Shown: positions 1 through 7,098 of the stretch, piece after piece
Numbering within the stretch: position 1 is the first letter of the stretch
Layout of the letters: each line of letters begins with the position of its first letter
NCBI GenBank assembly: GCA_937895695.1
Contig: CALBLM010000277.1
Span: forward strand, 1 to 8,886
Length of the DNA stretch: 8,886 nt
Reading direction: 5' to 3'
Source: an uncultured Megasphaera sp.
GTDB taxonomy: Bacteria; Bacillota; Negativicutes; Veillonellales; Megasphaeraceae
The notes under the pieces: model-generated
The model's database searches: none
What the model saw: only the letters and a program-made list of their open reading frames with translations
What the model was told of the DNA's origin: nothing
Position numbers and translations under genes: made by a program

Positions 1-234
1 TGTTGTCATGCCAGGGATATATAGATATACCAACGTACCGACATATAAGATGCTATTTCCAACAATACAGATATATACGACGGCCTGCAACAACATCGTA
101 CTGTATACGGGACCATACATAAGTATTCCTGGTTTTATCAATATATAGCATAAAAACAGGACAGCTGCAATGAGTGCTGCAGCTATCCCACTGATGCTCA
201 TAAAAAGAATGGTTTGCCGAATATCGGATTGCAC
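1..234 (-). CDS. Membrane protein N-terminus, probable DUF116 family (partial)
   Basis: An open frame of 78 codons runs from a GTG at 234 to the left edge without a stop, so this is the N-terminal part of a longer protein. An AAGGAG ribosome site at 250-245 overlaps the fmt stop codon and lies 10 nt before the GTG. The two ATGs at 242 and 239 are in another frame that stops within about 13 codons, and a later in-frame ATG at 201 is an alternative start. The visible protein is strongly hydrophobic, with one likely membrane helix at about residues 8-33 (ILFMSISGIAAALIAAVLFL region) and a second at about 45-73. It lies 14 nt after fmt and is surely co-transcribed with it. In Negativicutes a DUF116 protein with N-terminal membrane helices commonly follows fmt; that name rests on gene order and helix layout, since the diagnostic part lies outside the window. 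Confidence 0.6.
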   Translation of the reverse strand, partial: MQSDIRQTILFMSISGIAAALIAAVLFLCYILIKPGILMYGPVYSTMLLQAVVYICIVGNSILYVGTLVYLYIPGMTT

Positions 235-248
235 GGCATCATCACTCC

Positions 249-1181
249 TTACAGCGTATCCCCTACTGCTAGGGTTGAACCTTGTAAAAATTGAGCGACA
301 GCCATACGTTTGCGACTTTCAGGCTGTACTTCACGAATACATAAAGCCCCGTTGCCGGTTTGTACAGTAAATTGTTTTTTTGAAACGCTGATAATCGTAC
401 CGGCAGGTTCTTGCATACCTGCTACTAACTCAGCAGACCAAATTTTAAGCCGCTTGCCATCCCACATCGTATAAGCTCCGGGATGGGGATCCAACGTACG
501 AATCAACCGTTCAATGACAACGGCATCTTGAGCCCAGTCAATATGTGCCAGCTCCTTGTCTATTTTAGCTGTGTATGTGGCTTGTTGTTCGTCTTGCGGC
601 TGAGCTTGTTTTTCATATTTTTCAATATGCGCTAAGACATTGCATAATGTATCGGCGCCTAAGACAGATAATTTATCAAATAACGTACCTGTTGTTTCTT
701 TGGCATCCAAAGGGATTTCTGCTTTTTTTAAAACAGCTCCCGTATCCATCCCTTCATCCAGCAACATAATTGTAACGCCACTTGTTTTTTCGCCATTTTT
801 AATGGCATATTGGATTGGGGCAGCACCGCGGTATTTAGGAAGTAAAGAACCATGTACATTTAAACAACCATATTGCGGAATATCTAAAACTTCTTTCGGC
901 AAAATCTTGCCGTACGCAATAACAATAATCACATCCGGATGATACGAGGCCAATTCGGCAATTACCGTTTCATCCCGCATACTGTTCGGTTGTATTACAG
1001 GCAGATGTAATGCAAGTGCTCGTTCTTTTACGGCAGAATACGTTACTTTCTTGCCCCGTCCTCGTTGTTTATCAGGCTGTGTATATACAGCCGCTATATC
1101 GTATCCGGTATCATATAACCGCTGCAAGGAAGGAACTGAAAAATCAGGCGTGCCCATAAAGACAATTCGTAATGGTTTCAT
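249..1181 (-). CDS. fmt: Methionyl-tRNA formyltransferase
   Basis: Transfers a formyl group from 10-formyl-tetrahydrofolate to Met on initiator tRNA in the cytoplasm, giving the fMet-tRNA used to start translation. At 310 aa it is full length for the family. The N-terminal Rossmann-type formyltransferase domain (about 1-190) opens with RIVFMGTPDFSVPSL. It carries the catalytic set Asn108, His110 (NVHGSLLPKYRGAAPI) and Asp146 (LDEGMDTG). The C-terminal tRNA-binding OB-like domain covers about 205-310 and includes DPHPGAYTMWDGKRLKIW. The ATG overlaps the def stop by 4 nt (ATGA), which indicates translational coupling. Def later removes the formyl group that Fmt adds, so the pairing makes functional sense. 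The TAA stop overlaps the ribosome site of the next gene. No frameshift or missing residue was seen. Confidence 0.97.
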   Translation of the reverse strand: MKPLRIVFMGTPDFSVPSLQRLYDTGYDIAAVYTQPDKQRGRGKKVTYSAVKERALALHLPVIQPNSMRDETVIAELASYHPDVIIVIAYGKILPKEVLDIPQYGCLNVHGSLLPKYRGAAPIQYAIKNGEKTSGVTIMLLDEGMDTGAVLKKAEIPLDAKETTGTLFDKLSVLGADTLCNVLAHIEKYEKQAQPQDEQQATYTAKIDKELAHIDWAQDAVVIERLIRTLDPHPGAYTMWDGKRLKIWSAELVAGMQEPAGTIISVSKKQFTVQTGNGALCIREVQPESRKRMAVAQFLQGSTLAVGDTL

Positions 1182-1639
1182 TCGTCTACTCTCCGTAAAT
1201 TTTCTGCTTTTTCAATAAATAATTTTCCATATAAATGGTCAATTTCATGCTGAAAAATACGTGCTAAAAAATCTTCTGGTTCATAGATAACCGTTTTGCC
1301 ATGGCGATTTAAGGCACGCACTTTTATCTTTTTATACCGGCTGACATTTCCGTAATAGCCGGGAACGCTGAGGCAGCCTTCTACGCCCATTTCCGTTTCT
1401 TCTGAATGTTCCAATATTTCAGGATTAATCAACTCTATTAAGCCATTGCCGTCATCCAATACGACTAGTTTTAAAGATTGATTAATTTGCGGGGCTGCTA
1501 ATCCGACGCCTTCAGCAGCGTACATTGTTTCCGCCATATCATCCAACAGTTTTTTCGTATGTTTTGTAATATGACCGACTGGTTTAGCCGTTTCTTTTAA
1601 AATCGGTGCGCCAGCTTCTATAATTTTTAAAACAGACAT
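1178..1639 (-). CDS. def: Peptide deformylase
   Basis: Metal-dependent hydrolase that removes the formyl group from the N-terminal methionine of new proteins. All three family motifs are present: GVGLAAPQ at 44-51, EGCLS at 87-91 and HEIDH at 131-135. The metal ligands would be Cys89, His131 and His135, with Glu132 as the catalytic acid/base. The length of 153 aa is typical for a compact type 1 enzyme. The ATG at 1639 is preceded by GAGGTGAAAGC, a clear ribosome site. It starts 96 nt after the priA stop and overlaps fmt by 4 nt, so def and fmt form one unit. A weak promoter candidate in the priA-def gap could add to read-through from priA. Confidence 0.97.
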   Translation of the reverse strand: MSVLKIIEAGAPILKETAKPVGHITKHTKKLLDDMAETMYAAEGVGLAAPQINQSLKLVVLDDGNGLIELINPEILEHSEETEMGVEGCLSVPGYYGNVSRYKKIKVRALNRHGKTVIYEPEDFLARIFQHEIDHLYGKLFIEKAENLRRVDE

Positions 1640-1684
1640 GCTTTCACCTCATAGATTCTAGTATGTAATTCAATTCATCATTTC

Positions 1685-1713
1685 ATTATATACCATATTC
1701 AACATTTTCACCA
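1685..1713 (-). promoter_or_regulatory. Possible def-fmt promoter
   Basis: In the 96-nt gap between priA and def the minus strand has a perfect TATAAT at 1690-1685. The hexamer 17 bp upstream (TGGTGA, 1713-1708) matches TTGACA poorly at 3 of 6. A shifted reading gives TGG directly before TATATA, an extended -10 form that could offset the weak -35. No terminator is visible after priA, so def-fmt may also be read from upstream. Confidence 0.35.
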
Positions 1714-1735
1714 CTGCCAAGGCATAGAAAGATAG

Positions 1736-4096
1736 CTAAAATGCCGGATCAACATCAATAATAACGCCAGTTTGCCAACATAACGGTTCTTGACGAATAT
1801 ACTGTTTTACCGCCGTTACCTCGGTGCCTTTAATTAGAATAATAATACGATATTTATTTCGTATTTTCTTTATAATATCTACGTAAGGTCCCGTTATTTC
1901 AATCGGTGATTGTTGTACTGCCTTCCAACGCAGTAACGCTTGGGCAATATCATTACCCTTTTGCCAAAGCAAGGTTTCATTTTCATCAGTAATAATGAGC
2001 TTTATCATCTGATGAAAGGGCGGATATAAAAAGGCTTCGCGAAATTCGATTTCTTGCTGATAAAAGGACGGGTAATCTTGTTTTGCTGCATATTGAATGA
2101 CATAATGTTCCGGTGCATAGGTCTGCATGATGACTTCGCCGGGAATATCGCCGCGTCCGGCTCGGCCGGCAGCCTGTGTCAGCAATTGGAAAGTCCGTTC
2201 ACTAGCCCAATAGGTTGGTAGATTCAGTAAACTATCGGCTGCTAAAATACCTACAGTTCGCACATTGGCAAAATCATGTCCTTTAGCAACCATTTGCGTA
2301 CCGAGCAAAATGTCATATTCATGGTGGCGAAAACTCTCTATAATCTGATCGCCACTGTTTTTTCGGCTTGTTGTATCTTGATCTAAACGGACAATACGAG
2401 CCGTTGGCAATAGCTCATGCAGTTGTTCTTCTACTTTTTCTGTACCGGTTCCAAAAAATTTAATATATTTACTACCGCAAGAAGGGCAAACTGTCGGAAT
2501 CGGTTTTTCAGCATCGCAATAATGACATTTTAACTTGGACAACTGTTTATGATATACCATAGGTACATCACACGTATCACATTTGACGACATACCCACAT
2601 TTACGGCACATGACAAAGGTAGAAAAACCGCGGCGGTTTAATAAAATAATGGCCTGTTGCTTCGCTGCCAGTGTTTTTTCTAATAAGTCCAGCATGGTAT
2701 CTGAAAGGACGCGATAATTACCACGAGCGAGTTCATCACGCATGTCTACGACCGTTACCTGCGGCAACGGTCGATTGTGAACTCGTTTTTTTAATTCTAG
2801 CAGATGGTACATCCCCTGTTTTGCTCTATAATAGTCGGCAATAGACGGCGTAGCGCTGCCTAAAATCACAGGACAATGATAGTATGCAGCTCGTTTACGT
2901 GCTACTTCCACGGCATGATAACGTGGTGATTCATCTTGTTTATAGGACATATCGTGAGATTCGTCGACAATCATAAGACCGATAGATGAAGCAGCTGTAA
3001 ATACAGCCGAGCGTGCGCCAATACAAATATGACTTTCGCCGTGAAGCATGCGAAGCCAATTATTTTGCCGTTCTCCTTTAGAAAGCTGACTGTGCATGAC
3101 AACAACATCGGCCCCAAAACGTCGGATAAAACGCCGAACAATCTGACCGGTCAGTGCAATTTCCGGTACTAACACAAAAACTTGCTTTCCTTGTTTGAGT
3201 ACATCTGCTGCCAGCCGCATATACACTTCAGTTTTACCACTGCCAGTCACTCCATGCAGCACATACGTATCTCCCTGAGTATCTTGCCGAACGGCTGTAA
3301 TAGCAGCTTGCTGTTCTGCTGTCAGTACGACTGGGGTATCTTCTGGAAGTGTTTGCAGTAAATTCGCTGTACGGCGTGTTTTTTCGATGATTTGTACGAA
3401 ACCGGCAGTGCTTAAATTACGAATGACAGAAGAACTGTAGCCTTTTTGAATCAGTTCTTGATACGAAATCTCGCCTGCTTGTTTGATATCCTGCAATAAT
3501 TGTTTTTGCCGGTGCCGATGGGCTAATACATTCTCTGTATCATCAGATTGAAATTGCAGCCACTTTTCTGTTTTATCTGCCAGTTTATTTTTCCATGACC
3601 GTTCGATGCGAATGCATCCATTGGCAAGCAACTGTTCGATACATGATGAAGAAAACATTCTCTGTAGCGTGCGTTTCAAAACGCGGCCATGCTCTTGTAT
3701 ATATGACAATACTGTTTGTTCTTCCGGTGTTACGGAATGCGTTTGACCGGGGATATAATATTCTTCAGCAATAATGCCCTTTTTCTCTATCATAAATAGG
3801 CGTAATGCATCTGAAAGATTGCAAAGATAATACGAACAAATCCAAAAGGCAGTTTGAATCATTTCTTCTTGGAACCCATTTTGTACAGATAAAACAGCGA
3901 CAATCGGTTTTATCGTAAACGAAAGATGTTCGCCGTTTCCCTCATGAACGGCAATGACCATACCTTCTTCTTGTCGCCGTCCAAACGGAACCAATACTCG
4001 ACTGCCAACGTGTACGTTCATCTCTTGAGGAATAGCATAGGTAAACGTCTGTTGGAGTCGTTTGGCTGTTGTATTAATGATAATTTCTGCAATCAT
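1736..4096 (-). CDS. priA: Primosomal replication restart helicase PriA
   Basis: Superfamily 2 3'-to-5' DNA helicase that recognises stalled or repaired forks and reloads the replicative helicase. The 786-aa protein is full length. The N-terminal fork-binding domain (about 1-105, with GSRVLVPFGRR at 31-41) is followed by a winged-helix-like stretch (about 120-240). The helicase core has Walker A GVTGSGKTE at 282-290, DESH at 378-381 and QAAGRAGRGD at 641-650. A zinc-binding insert carries eight cysteines at 497, 500, 506, 509, 524, 527, 537 and 540. TGTEKVEE at 550-557 is also typical. The Walker B motif reads DESH where many PriA proteins have DEEH, and I regard this as natural variation. 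The ATG has an AGGAG site 6 nt upstream. It lies between metK and def, in a typical Firmicutes priA-def-fmt order. Confidence 0.97.
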   Translation of the reverse strand: MIAEIIINTTAKRLQQTFTYAIPQEMNVHVGSRVLVPFGRRQEEGMVIAVHEGNGEHLSFTIKPIVAVLSVQNGFQEEMIQTAFWICSYYLCNLSDALRLFMIEKKGIIAEEYYIPGQTHSVTPEEQTVLSYIQEHGRVLKRTLQRMFSSSCIEQLLANGCIRIERSWKNKLADKTEKWLQFQSDDTENVLAHRHRQKQLLQDIKQAGEISYQELIQKGYSSSVIRNLSTAGFVQIIEKTRRTANLLQTLPEDTPVVLTAEQQAAITAVRQDTQGDTYVLHGVTGSGKTEVYMRLAADVLKQGKQVFVLVPEIALTGQIVRRFIRRFGADVVVMHSQLSKGERQNNWLRMLHGESHICIGARSAVFTAASSIGLMIVDESHDMSYKQDESPRYHAVEVARKRAAYYHCPVILGSATPSIADYYRAKQGMYHLLELKKRVHNRPLPQVTVVDMRDELARGNYRVLSDTMLDLLEKTLAAKQQAIILLNRRGFSTFVMCRKCGYVVKCDTCDVPMVYHKQLSKLKCHYCDAEKPIPTVCPSCGSKYIKFFGTGTEKVEEQLHELLPTARIVRLDQDTTSRKNSGDQIIESFRHHEYDILLGTQMVAKGHDFANVRTVGILAADSLLNLPTYWASERTFQLLTQAAGRAGRGDIPGEVIMQTYAPEHYVIQYAAKQDYPSFYQQEIEFREAFLYPPFHQMIKLIITDENETLLWQKGNDIAQALLRWKAVQQSPIEITGPYVDIIKKIRNKYRIIILIKGTEVTAVKQYIRQEPLCWQTGVIIDVDPAF

Positions 4097-4109
4097 GCTA
4101 AACTCCTAT

Positions 4110-4153
4110 ATGTACGGAAATAAATATAGGGACTTGCCAAGCAAGTCCCTATA
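4110..4153 (-). terminator. Intrinsic terminator of metK
   Basis: A perfect 13-bp inverted repeat, TATAGGGACTTGC at 4125-4137 and its complement at 4141-4153, encloses a 3-nt loop (4138-4140). Read on the minus strand it is followed at once by TTTATTT (4124-4118). This is a good factor-independent terminator 37 nt after the metK stop. On the plus strand no T run follows, so it works in the metK direction. Confidence 0.85.
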
Positions 4154-4154
4154 C

Positions 4155-4184
4155 ATTGTATCATATTCAATTACTGGATGCCAA
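4155..4184 (-). promoter_or_regulatory. Candidate priA promoter overlapping the metK terminator
   Basis: Minus-strand TTGGCA (4184-4179, 5/6 to consensus) is separated by 18 bp from TACAAT (4160-4155, 5/6), which has TGA just before it as an extended -10. Initiation would fall near 4148, inside the upstream arm of the metK terminator. Transcripts from here would therefore lack part of that arm and might escape the hairpin. The match is good but unproven. Confidence 0.5.
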
Positions 4185-4190
4185 TGATGA

Positions 4191-5381
4191 TTATAAACCA
4201 GCTTCTTTGCGAAGAACATCGGCTTTATTGGTTTGTTCCCAAGGAAGATTGAGATCGTTGCGGCCGAAATGACCATATGCAGCAGTCTGTTTATAAATTG
4301 GACGCTGCAAATCGAGCATTTCAATAATACCAGCCGGACGAAGGTCGAAATGTTTGCGAATTAAATCAACAATCTTTTCGTTTGCAACTTTGCCTGTGCC
4401 AAATGTTTCAACATGAATAGAAACAGGATGAGCAACACCAATTGCATAGGCCAACTGAATTTCGCATTTATCAACCAAGCCGGCAGCAACGATATTCTTA
4501 GCGACATAACGAGCTGCATAAGCTGCAGAACGGTCTACTTTTGTAGGATCTTTACCGGAGAATGCCCCACCGCCATGACGAGCCATGCCACCATAGGTAT
4601 CAACGATGATTTTACGGCCTGTTAAGCCGGAATCTCCTTGCGGACCACCAATAACGAATCGGCCAGTCGGGTTGATAAATAATTTTGTTTTATCATCGAA
4701 TAAGCCTTCCGGAAGTTCTGGTTTGATCACATATTCGAGCAAATCTTTTTCGATTTGTTCACGCGTTACTTCTGGGCTATGTTGTGCGGAAATAACAATG
4801 GTGTCAATACGAACCGGTTTGCCGTCTTCATATTCAACAGTAACCTGTGTTTTACCATCCGGACGGAGGTAAGACAACGTACCGTCTTTACGAACTTTTG
4901 CCAAACGGCGTGCTAAGCGATGGGCTAACGAAATCGGAAGCGGCATATAGTCATCCGTTTCATTCGTAGCATAGCCAAACATCATACCCTGGTCACCAGC
5001 ACCAATGGTATCAAATTTATCTTCTTTGCCTTCTTTCTTTTCCAAGGCATCATCAACGCCCATAGCAATATCCGGAGATTGTTCGTCTAAGGATACTAGA
5101 ACACCGCATGTATCGCAGTCAAAACCATATTTTGCGCGTGTATAACCAATACCGCGGATTGTTTCGCGAACAATGTGGGGAATATCGACATAACAATTTG
5201 TAGATATTTCACCGACAACGTGAACCATACCGGTTGTTACTAATGTTTCGCAAGCAACGCGGGCATTTTTATCCTTTGCTAAAATTGCATCTAAAATGCT
5301 ATCTGAAATCTGATCCGCCATTTTATCGGGATGGCCTTCAGTTACAGATTCTGACGTAAAAAATTCGTGATTTTTAGCCAT
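4191..5381 (-). CDS. metK: S-adenosylmethionine synthetase
   Basis: Makes S-adenosylmethionine from methionine and ATP, releasing phosphate and diphosphate, as a cytoplasmic oligomer. At 396 aa it has the usual length. Diagnostic motifs are GHPDK at 16-20 (His17 and Asp19 near ATP and Mg), the hexapeptide GAGDQG at 127-132, and the phosphate-binding loop GGGAFSGKD at 270-278 followed by PTKVDRSAAY. The end, HFGRNDLNLPWEQTNKADVL, is also typical. The ATG at 5381 was chosen because GAGGAGG sits 6 nt upstream. A longer frame from a TTG at 5396 would put the ribosome site inside the coding region. The gene is single, with its own promoter, a SAM-I riboswitch in the leader and a strong terminator. 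Its product SAM would therefore shut down its own synthesis. Confidence 0.98.
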   Translation of the reverse strand: MAKNHEFFTSESVTEGHPDKMADQISDSILDAILAKDKNARVACETLVTTGMVHVVGEISTNCYVDIPHIVRETIRGIGYTRAKYGFDCDTCGVLVSLDEQSPDIAMGVDDALEKKEGKEDKFDTIGAGDQGMMFGYATNETDDYMPLPISLAHRLARRLAKVRKDGTLSYLRPDGKTQVTVEYEDGKPVRIDTIVISAQHSPEVTREQIEKDLLEYVIKPELPEGLFDDKTKLFINPTGRFVIGGPQGDSGLTGRKIIVDTYGGMARHGGGAFSGKDPTKVDRSAAYAARYVAKNIVAAGLVDKCEIQLAYAIGVAHPVSIHVETFGTGKVANEKIVDLIRKHFDLRPAGIIEMLDLQRPIYKQTAAYGHFGRNDLNLPWEQTNKADVLRKEAGL

Positions 5382-5394
5382 GAATATCCTCCTC

Positions 5395-5421
5395 AAAAAA
5401 AAATCCCTCTTGCAAAGAGGG
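5395..5421 (-). terminator. Riboswitch-controlled terminator in the metK leader
   Basis: On the minus strand CCCTCTT (5421-5415), a 3-nt loop and AAGAGGG (5411-5405) form a 7-bp stem followed by A and nine T (5403-5395). It lies between the SAM aptamer and the metK ribosome site, so it is the expression platform. The alternative pairing AAGATGGGT (5440-5432) with ACCCCTCTT (5423-5415) uses both the 3' strand of P1 and the terminator's 5' arm, with one mismatch. That is the expected antiterminator. Confidence 0.88.
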
Positions 5422-5433
5422 GTCCATGTTTAC

Positions 5434-5527
5434 CCATCTTCCAGTACATACTGTTGGATTTAGCACCTTTCATTTCTTGAAGGTTGCTGCTGTCTCATCG
5501 GGCCAATCCCTCCCCAGCTCTTGATGG
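5434..5527 (-). promoter_or_regulatory. SAM-I (S-box) riboswitch aptamer upstream of metK
   Basis: The minus-strand leader carries the conserved S-box blocks in order: ATCAAGAG, GGGATTGGCCCGATGA (core GGCCCGATGA at 5504-5495), GCAACCT (5487-5481) and GGTGCTAAATCC (5467-5456). It closes with GGAAGATGG. P1 pairs CCATC (5527-5523) with GATGG (5438-5434). P4 is the hairpin CAGTA-TG-TACTG. SAM binding should stabilise P1, release the terminator arm and stop transcription, so metK is on when SAM is scarce. This is a classic arrangement for metK in Firmicutes. Confidence 0.95.
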
Positions 5528-5555
5528 AATTATATTTAATTTATTTCACTGCCAT

Positions 5556-5584
5556 ATTATATAGCAAGTTATCAGATATTGCAA
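5556..5584 (-). promoter_or_regulatory. metK promoter
   Basis: Minus-strand TTGCAA (5584-5579), a 17-bp spacer and a perfect TATAAT (5561-5556) form a strong housekeeping-type promoter. Predicted initiation is near 5549, about 22 nt before the riboswitch P1 stem, giving a leader of roughly 165 nt. Confidence 0.75.
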
Positions 5585-5599
5585 GCCCTTTTCATTGAA

Positions 5600-5615
5600 A
5601 GATATGACAATATCT
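5600..5615. repeat. Small inverted repeat between divergent promoters
   Basis: AGATAT (5600-5605), GACA spacer, ATATCT (5610-5615) is a perfect 6-4-6 inverted repeat in the gap between the metK promoter and the divergent promoter at 5652. A further AGATATT occurs at 5574-5580, next to the metK -35. It could be an operator, but in AT-rich DNA a match of this size can arise by chance. Confidence 0.25.
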
Positions 5616-5648
5616 AAAAAAGAAACTGACGTAACGATTGCAAAATCA

Positions 5649-5657
5649 TGGTATAAT
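5649..5657 (+). promoter_or_regulatory. Extended -10 promoter of the coiled-coil gene
   Basis: TATAAT at 5652-5657 is preceded directly by TGG, giving an extended -10. A -35 at standard spacing is poor; CTGACG occurs 20 bp upstream. Initiation would be near 5664, giving a leader of about 25 nt. The gene's ribosome site AAAGGA (5674-5679) lies 9 nt before the ATG at 5689. Confidence 0.6.
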
Positions 5658-5688
5658 ACAAAGGCAAGAACAGAAAGGATGATAACCT

Positions 5689-6960
5689 ATGAATATATTG
5701 AGGCCGAAAGATATTCTCTTTAACGACCCCTATTTTGAACAAACGATGTCTTGCGGGCCAGCTGAACTGCGCAAGACAAAACGGGTTGAGATATTAGGAA
5801 AATGGTATAAAGTATCTGCATTAGCTTCGACGCTGCTGTCAGACGGTGTGCTGACATTTTCGCATACCATAGGCAGTCAAGATGCACAGCGTCGCTTGAT
5901 ATTTCGTATGTATGAACAAACAGCAACACGACTGTTTATCAATACATACCTTTGGACTTCACAGCTGCAAAAGGAAGTCTACATGGGAACGATTCACATT
6001 GAGCGATATCATACTACGCAGGAGCTGTATGATTTTCAATATAAAGGAATTATTGAGTTAGTTAGTATCAAACAAGATGATGATATTGTCGACGTCGCTC
6101 CGGAATATAAGCTGATACAAGAAGTAAAGCATACATTTGCGTTGGCCCTTGGTATGTATCTGTTAGCTGTATCGAATAGCGAATGGGTACAAGATATTGC
6201 AGCGGACACAACTACTGTTTTAGCAGGACCGAACAATTTAACCGAAAAAGAACGCGCCGAATTACAGCAGCTACGCAAAGAAAAAGAAGAGATTGCTACC
6301 TGGAAGGAAGAACTGCTACGTCTTCGGATTGAATCCAATAATCGAAAAGCCGTACAAGCTGAATTACAGCGGCTGCGGCATGAATTAACGATCGAACGTT
6401 CAGAACGAGCCAAAGAGAAAAAAAATTATGAAGCCCGGCTTCGTAAAAAAGATGCCGATATAGAAAACATAAAAGACAAGGCTGCGCAGCAGCTCAACGA
6501 TATGTTAGCTATGCGAGGTGAATTGAATGCCTTAAAGGCAGCAGATTCCTCTTCAGAAAAAATGAAAAAACAGCTGCATACTGTAACGAAAACGAAGCAA
6601 GCTGCCAACCAAGAGGAAGACCTTTCTATCCCATCCTTTATGTCTCAACATGATTATACTCTAGATTTGGATAATGTACTCAATTGTCGGCGCGTCAGCT
6701 ATATTGGCGGCAGTATTGAATGGCAGCAATATGTGTCAACCCGGTTTCCGCAGCTCATCATGCTGCTGCGACAGCGAGATCCAGCATTGGCAATTGCCGA
6801 ATCTGACATGTTAATTGTCCATACCTATAAAGGACAAACAGAAGAAATTAAACGTGCCATATCCATGGCTAATGAAGACGATTGCCCTATTATTACGACT
6901 TCTGCCTATAATTTAAATAATATGGCAAAAGATATATTACAAGCGGTACAGAACATATAA
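5689..6960 (+). CDS. Coiled-coil protein with C-terminal DUF2325-like domain
   Basis: A 423-aa protein of unknown function, predicted soluble: I see no signal peptide or membrane helix. Residues 1-180 form a mixed domain I do not recognise, with a hydrophobic stretch at about 149-162 (TFALALGMYLLAVS) that is more likely a buried helix. Residues about 184-295 are rich in Glu, Lys, Arg and Leu with heptad-like spacing, a long coiled coil. A polar linker (296-330) leads to a C-terminal alpha/beta region (333-421): RRVSYIGGSIEWQQY, then ADMLI-type strand ESDMLIVHTYKG, a helix, then CPIITTSAYNLNNMAKDIL. This order resembles DUF2325, a Rossmann-like domain of unknown function. The family's usual D-x-x-S-H signature is not clearly kept, so the assignment is moderate. 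The gene is monocistronic, divergent from metK, with two tandem TAA stops and a terminator. Confidence 0.85.
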   Translation: MNILRPKDILFNDPYFEQTMSCGPAELRKTKRVEILGKWYKVSALASTLLSDGVLTFSHTIGSQDAQRRLIFRMYEQTATRLFINTYLWTSQLQKEVYMGTIHIERYHTTQELYDFQYKGIIELVSIKQDDDIVDVAPEYKLIQEVKHTFALALGMYLLAVSNSEWVQDIAADTTTVLAGPNNLTEKERAELQQLRKEKEEIATWKEELLRLRIESNNRKAVQAELQRLRHELTIERSERAKEKKNYEARLRKKDADIENIKDKAAQQLNDMLAMRGELNALKAADSSSEKMKKQLHTVTKTKQAANQEEDLSIPSFMSQHDYTLDLDNVLNCRRVSYIGGSIEWQQYVSTRFPQLIMLLRQRDPALAIAESDMLIVHTYKGQTEEIKRAISMANEDDCPIITTSAYNLNNMAKDILQAVQNI

Positions 6961-6984
6961 TAAGTCATCGTCTAGATACGAAAC

Positions 6985-7030
6985 AAAAAACAGGCATGCA
7001 GTAATGAGATAGAATTGCTGCATGTTTTTT
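6985..7030. terminator. Bidirectional terminator between converging genes
   Basis: CATGCAGTAAT (6995-7005), an 8-nt loop and ATTGCTGCATG (7014-7024) form an 11-bp stem with one G-U pair. On the plus strand it is followed by T6 (7025-7030), ending the coiled-coil gene. On the minus strand, T6 (6990-6985) follows 4 nt after the stem and could end the nuclease operon, whose last stop is at 7099. Confidence 0.85.
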
Positions 7031-7098
7031 ACTTAAATTCGAACAGAAACAGAAGAAATTTCATCACAAAGTATGAACTAAAGCCGGTTTATGTATTA

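Noticed and set aside
141..170. An apparent frameshift in the membrane protein upstream of 140
   Set aside because: It came from miscounting a run of five T; on recount the frame is open from 234 to 1.
378..381. PriA residues 378-381 (protein coordinates): DESH in place of the common DEEH
   Set aside because: The variant keeps the Asp, Glu and His of the DExH box, and all other helicase motifs and eight cysteines are intact, so there is no sign of inactivation.
640..942. A 100-codon plus-strand open frame inside fmt
   Set aside because: It lies antisense to a full-length, motif-complete fmt, and its translation looks like no known family.
5382..5396. A five-residue upstream extension of MetK from a TTG
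   Set aside because: The extension contains the ribosome site GAGGAGG itself; MAKNHEFFTSES at 5381 is the standard MetK N-terminus.
6036..6413. A 125-codon open frame on the minus strand opposite the coiled-coil gene
   Set aside because: It is a shadow of the repetitive Glu/Lys/Arg coiled-coil codons, giving a Ser/Arg/Cys-rich product with no ribosome site.
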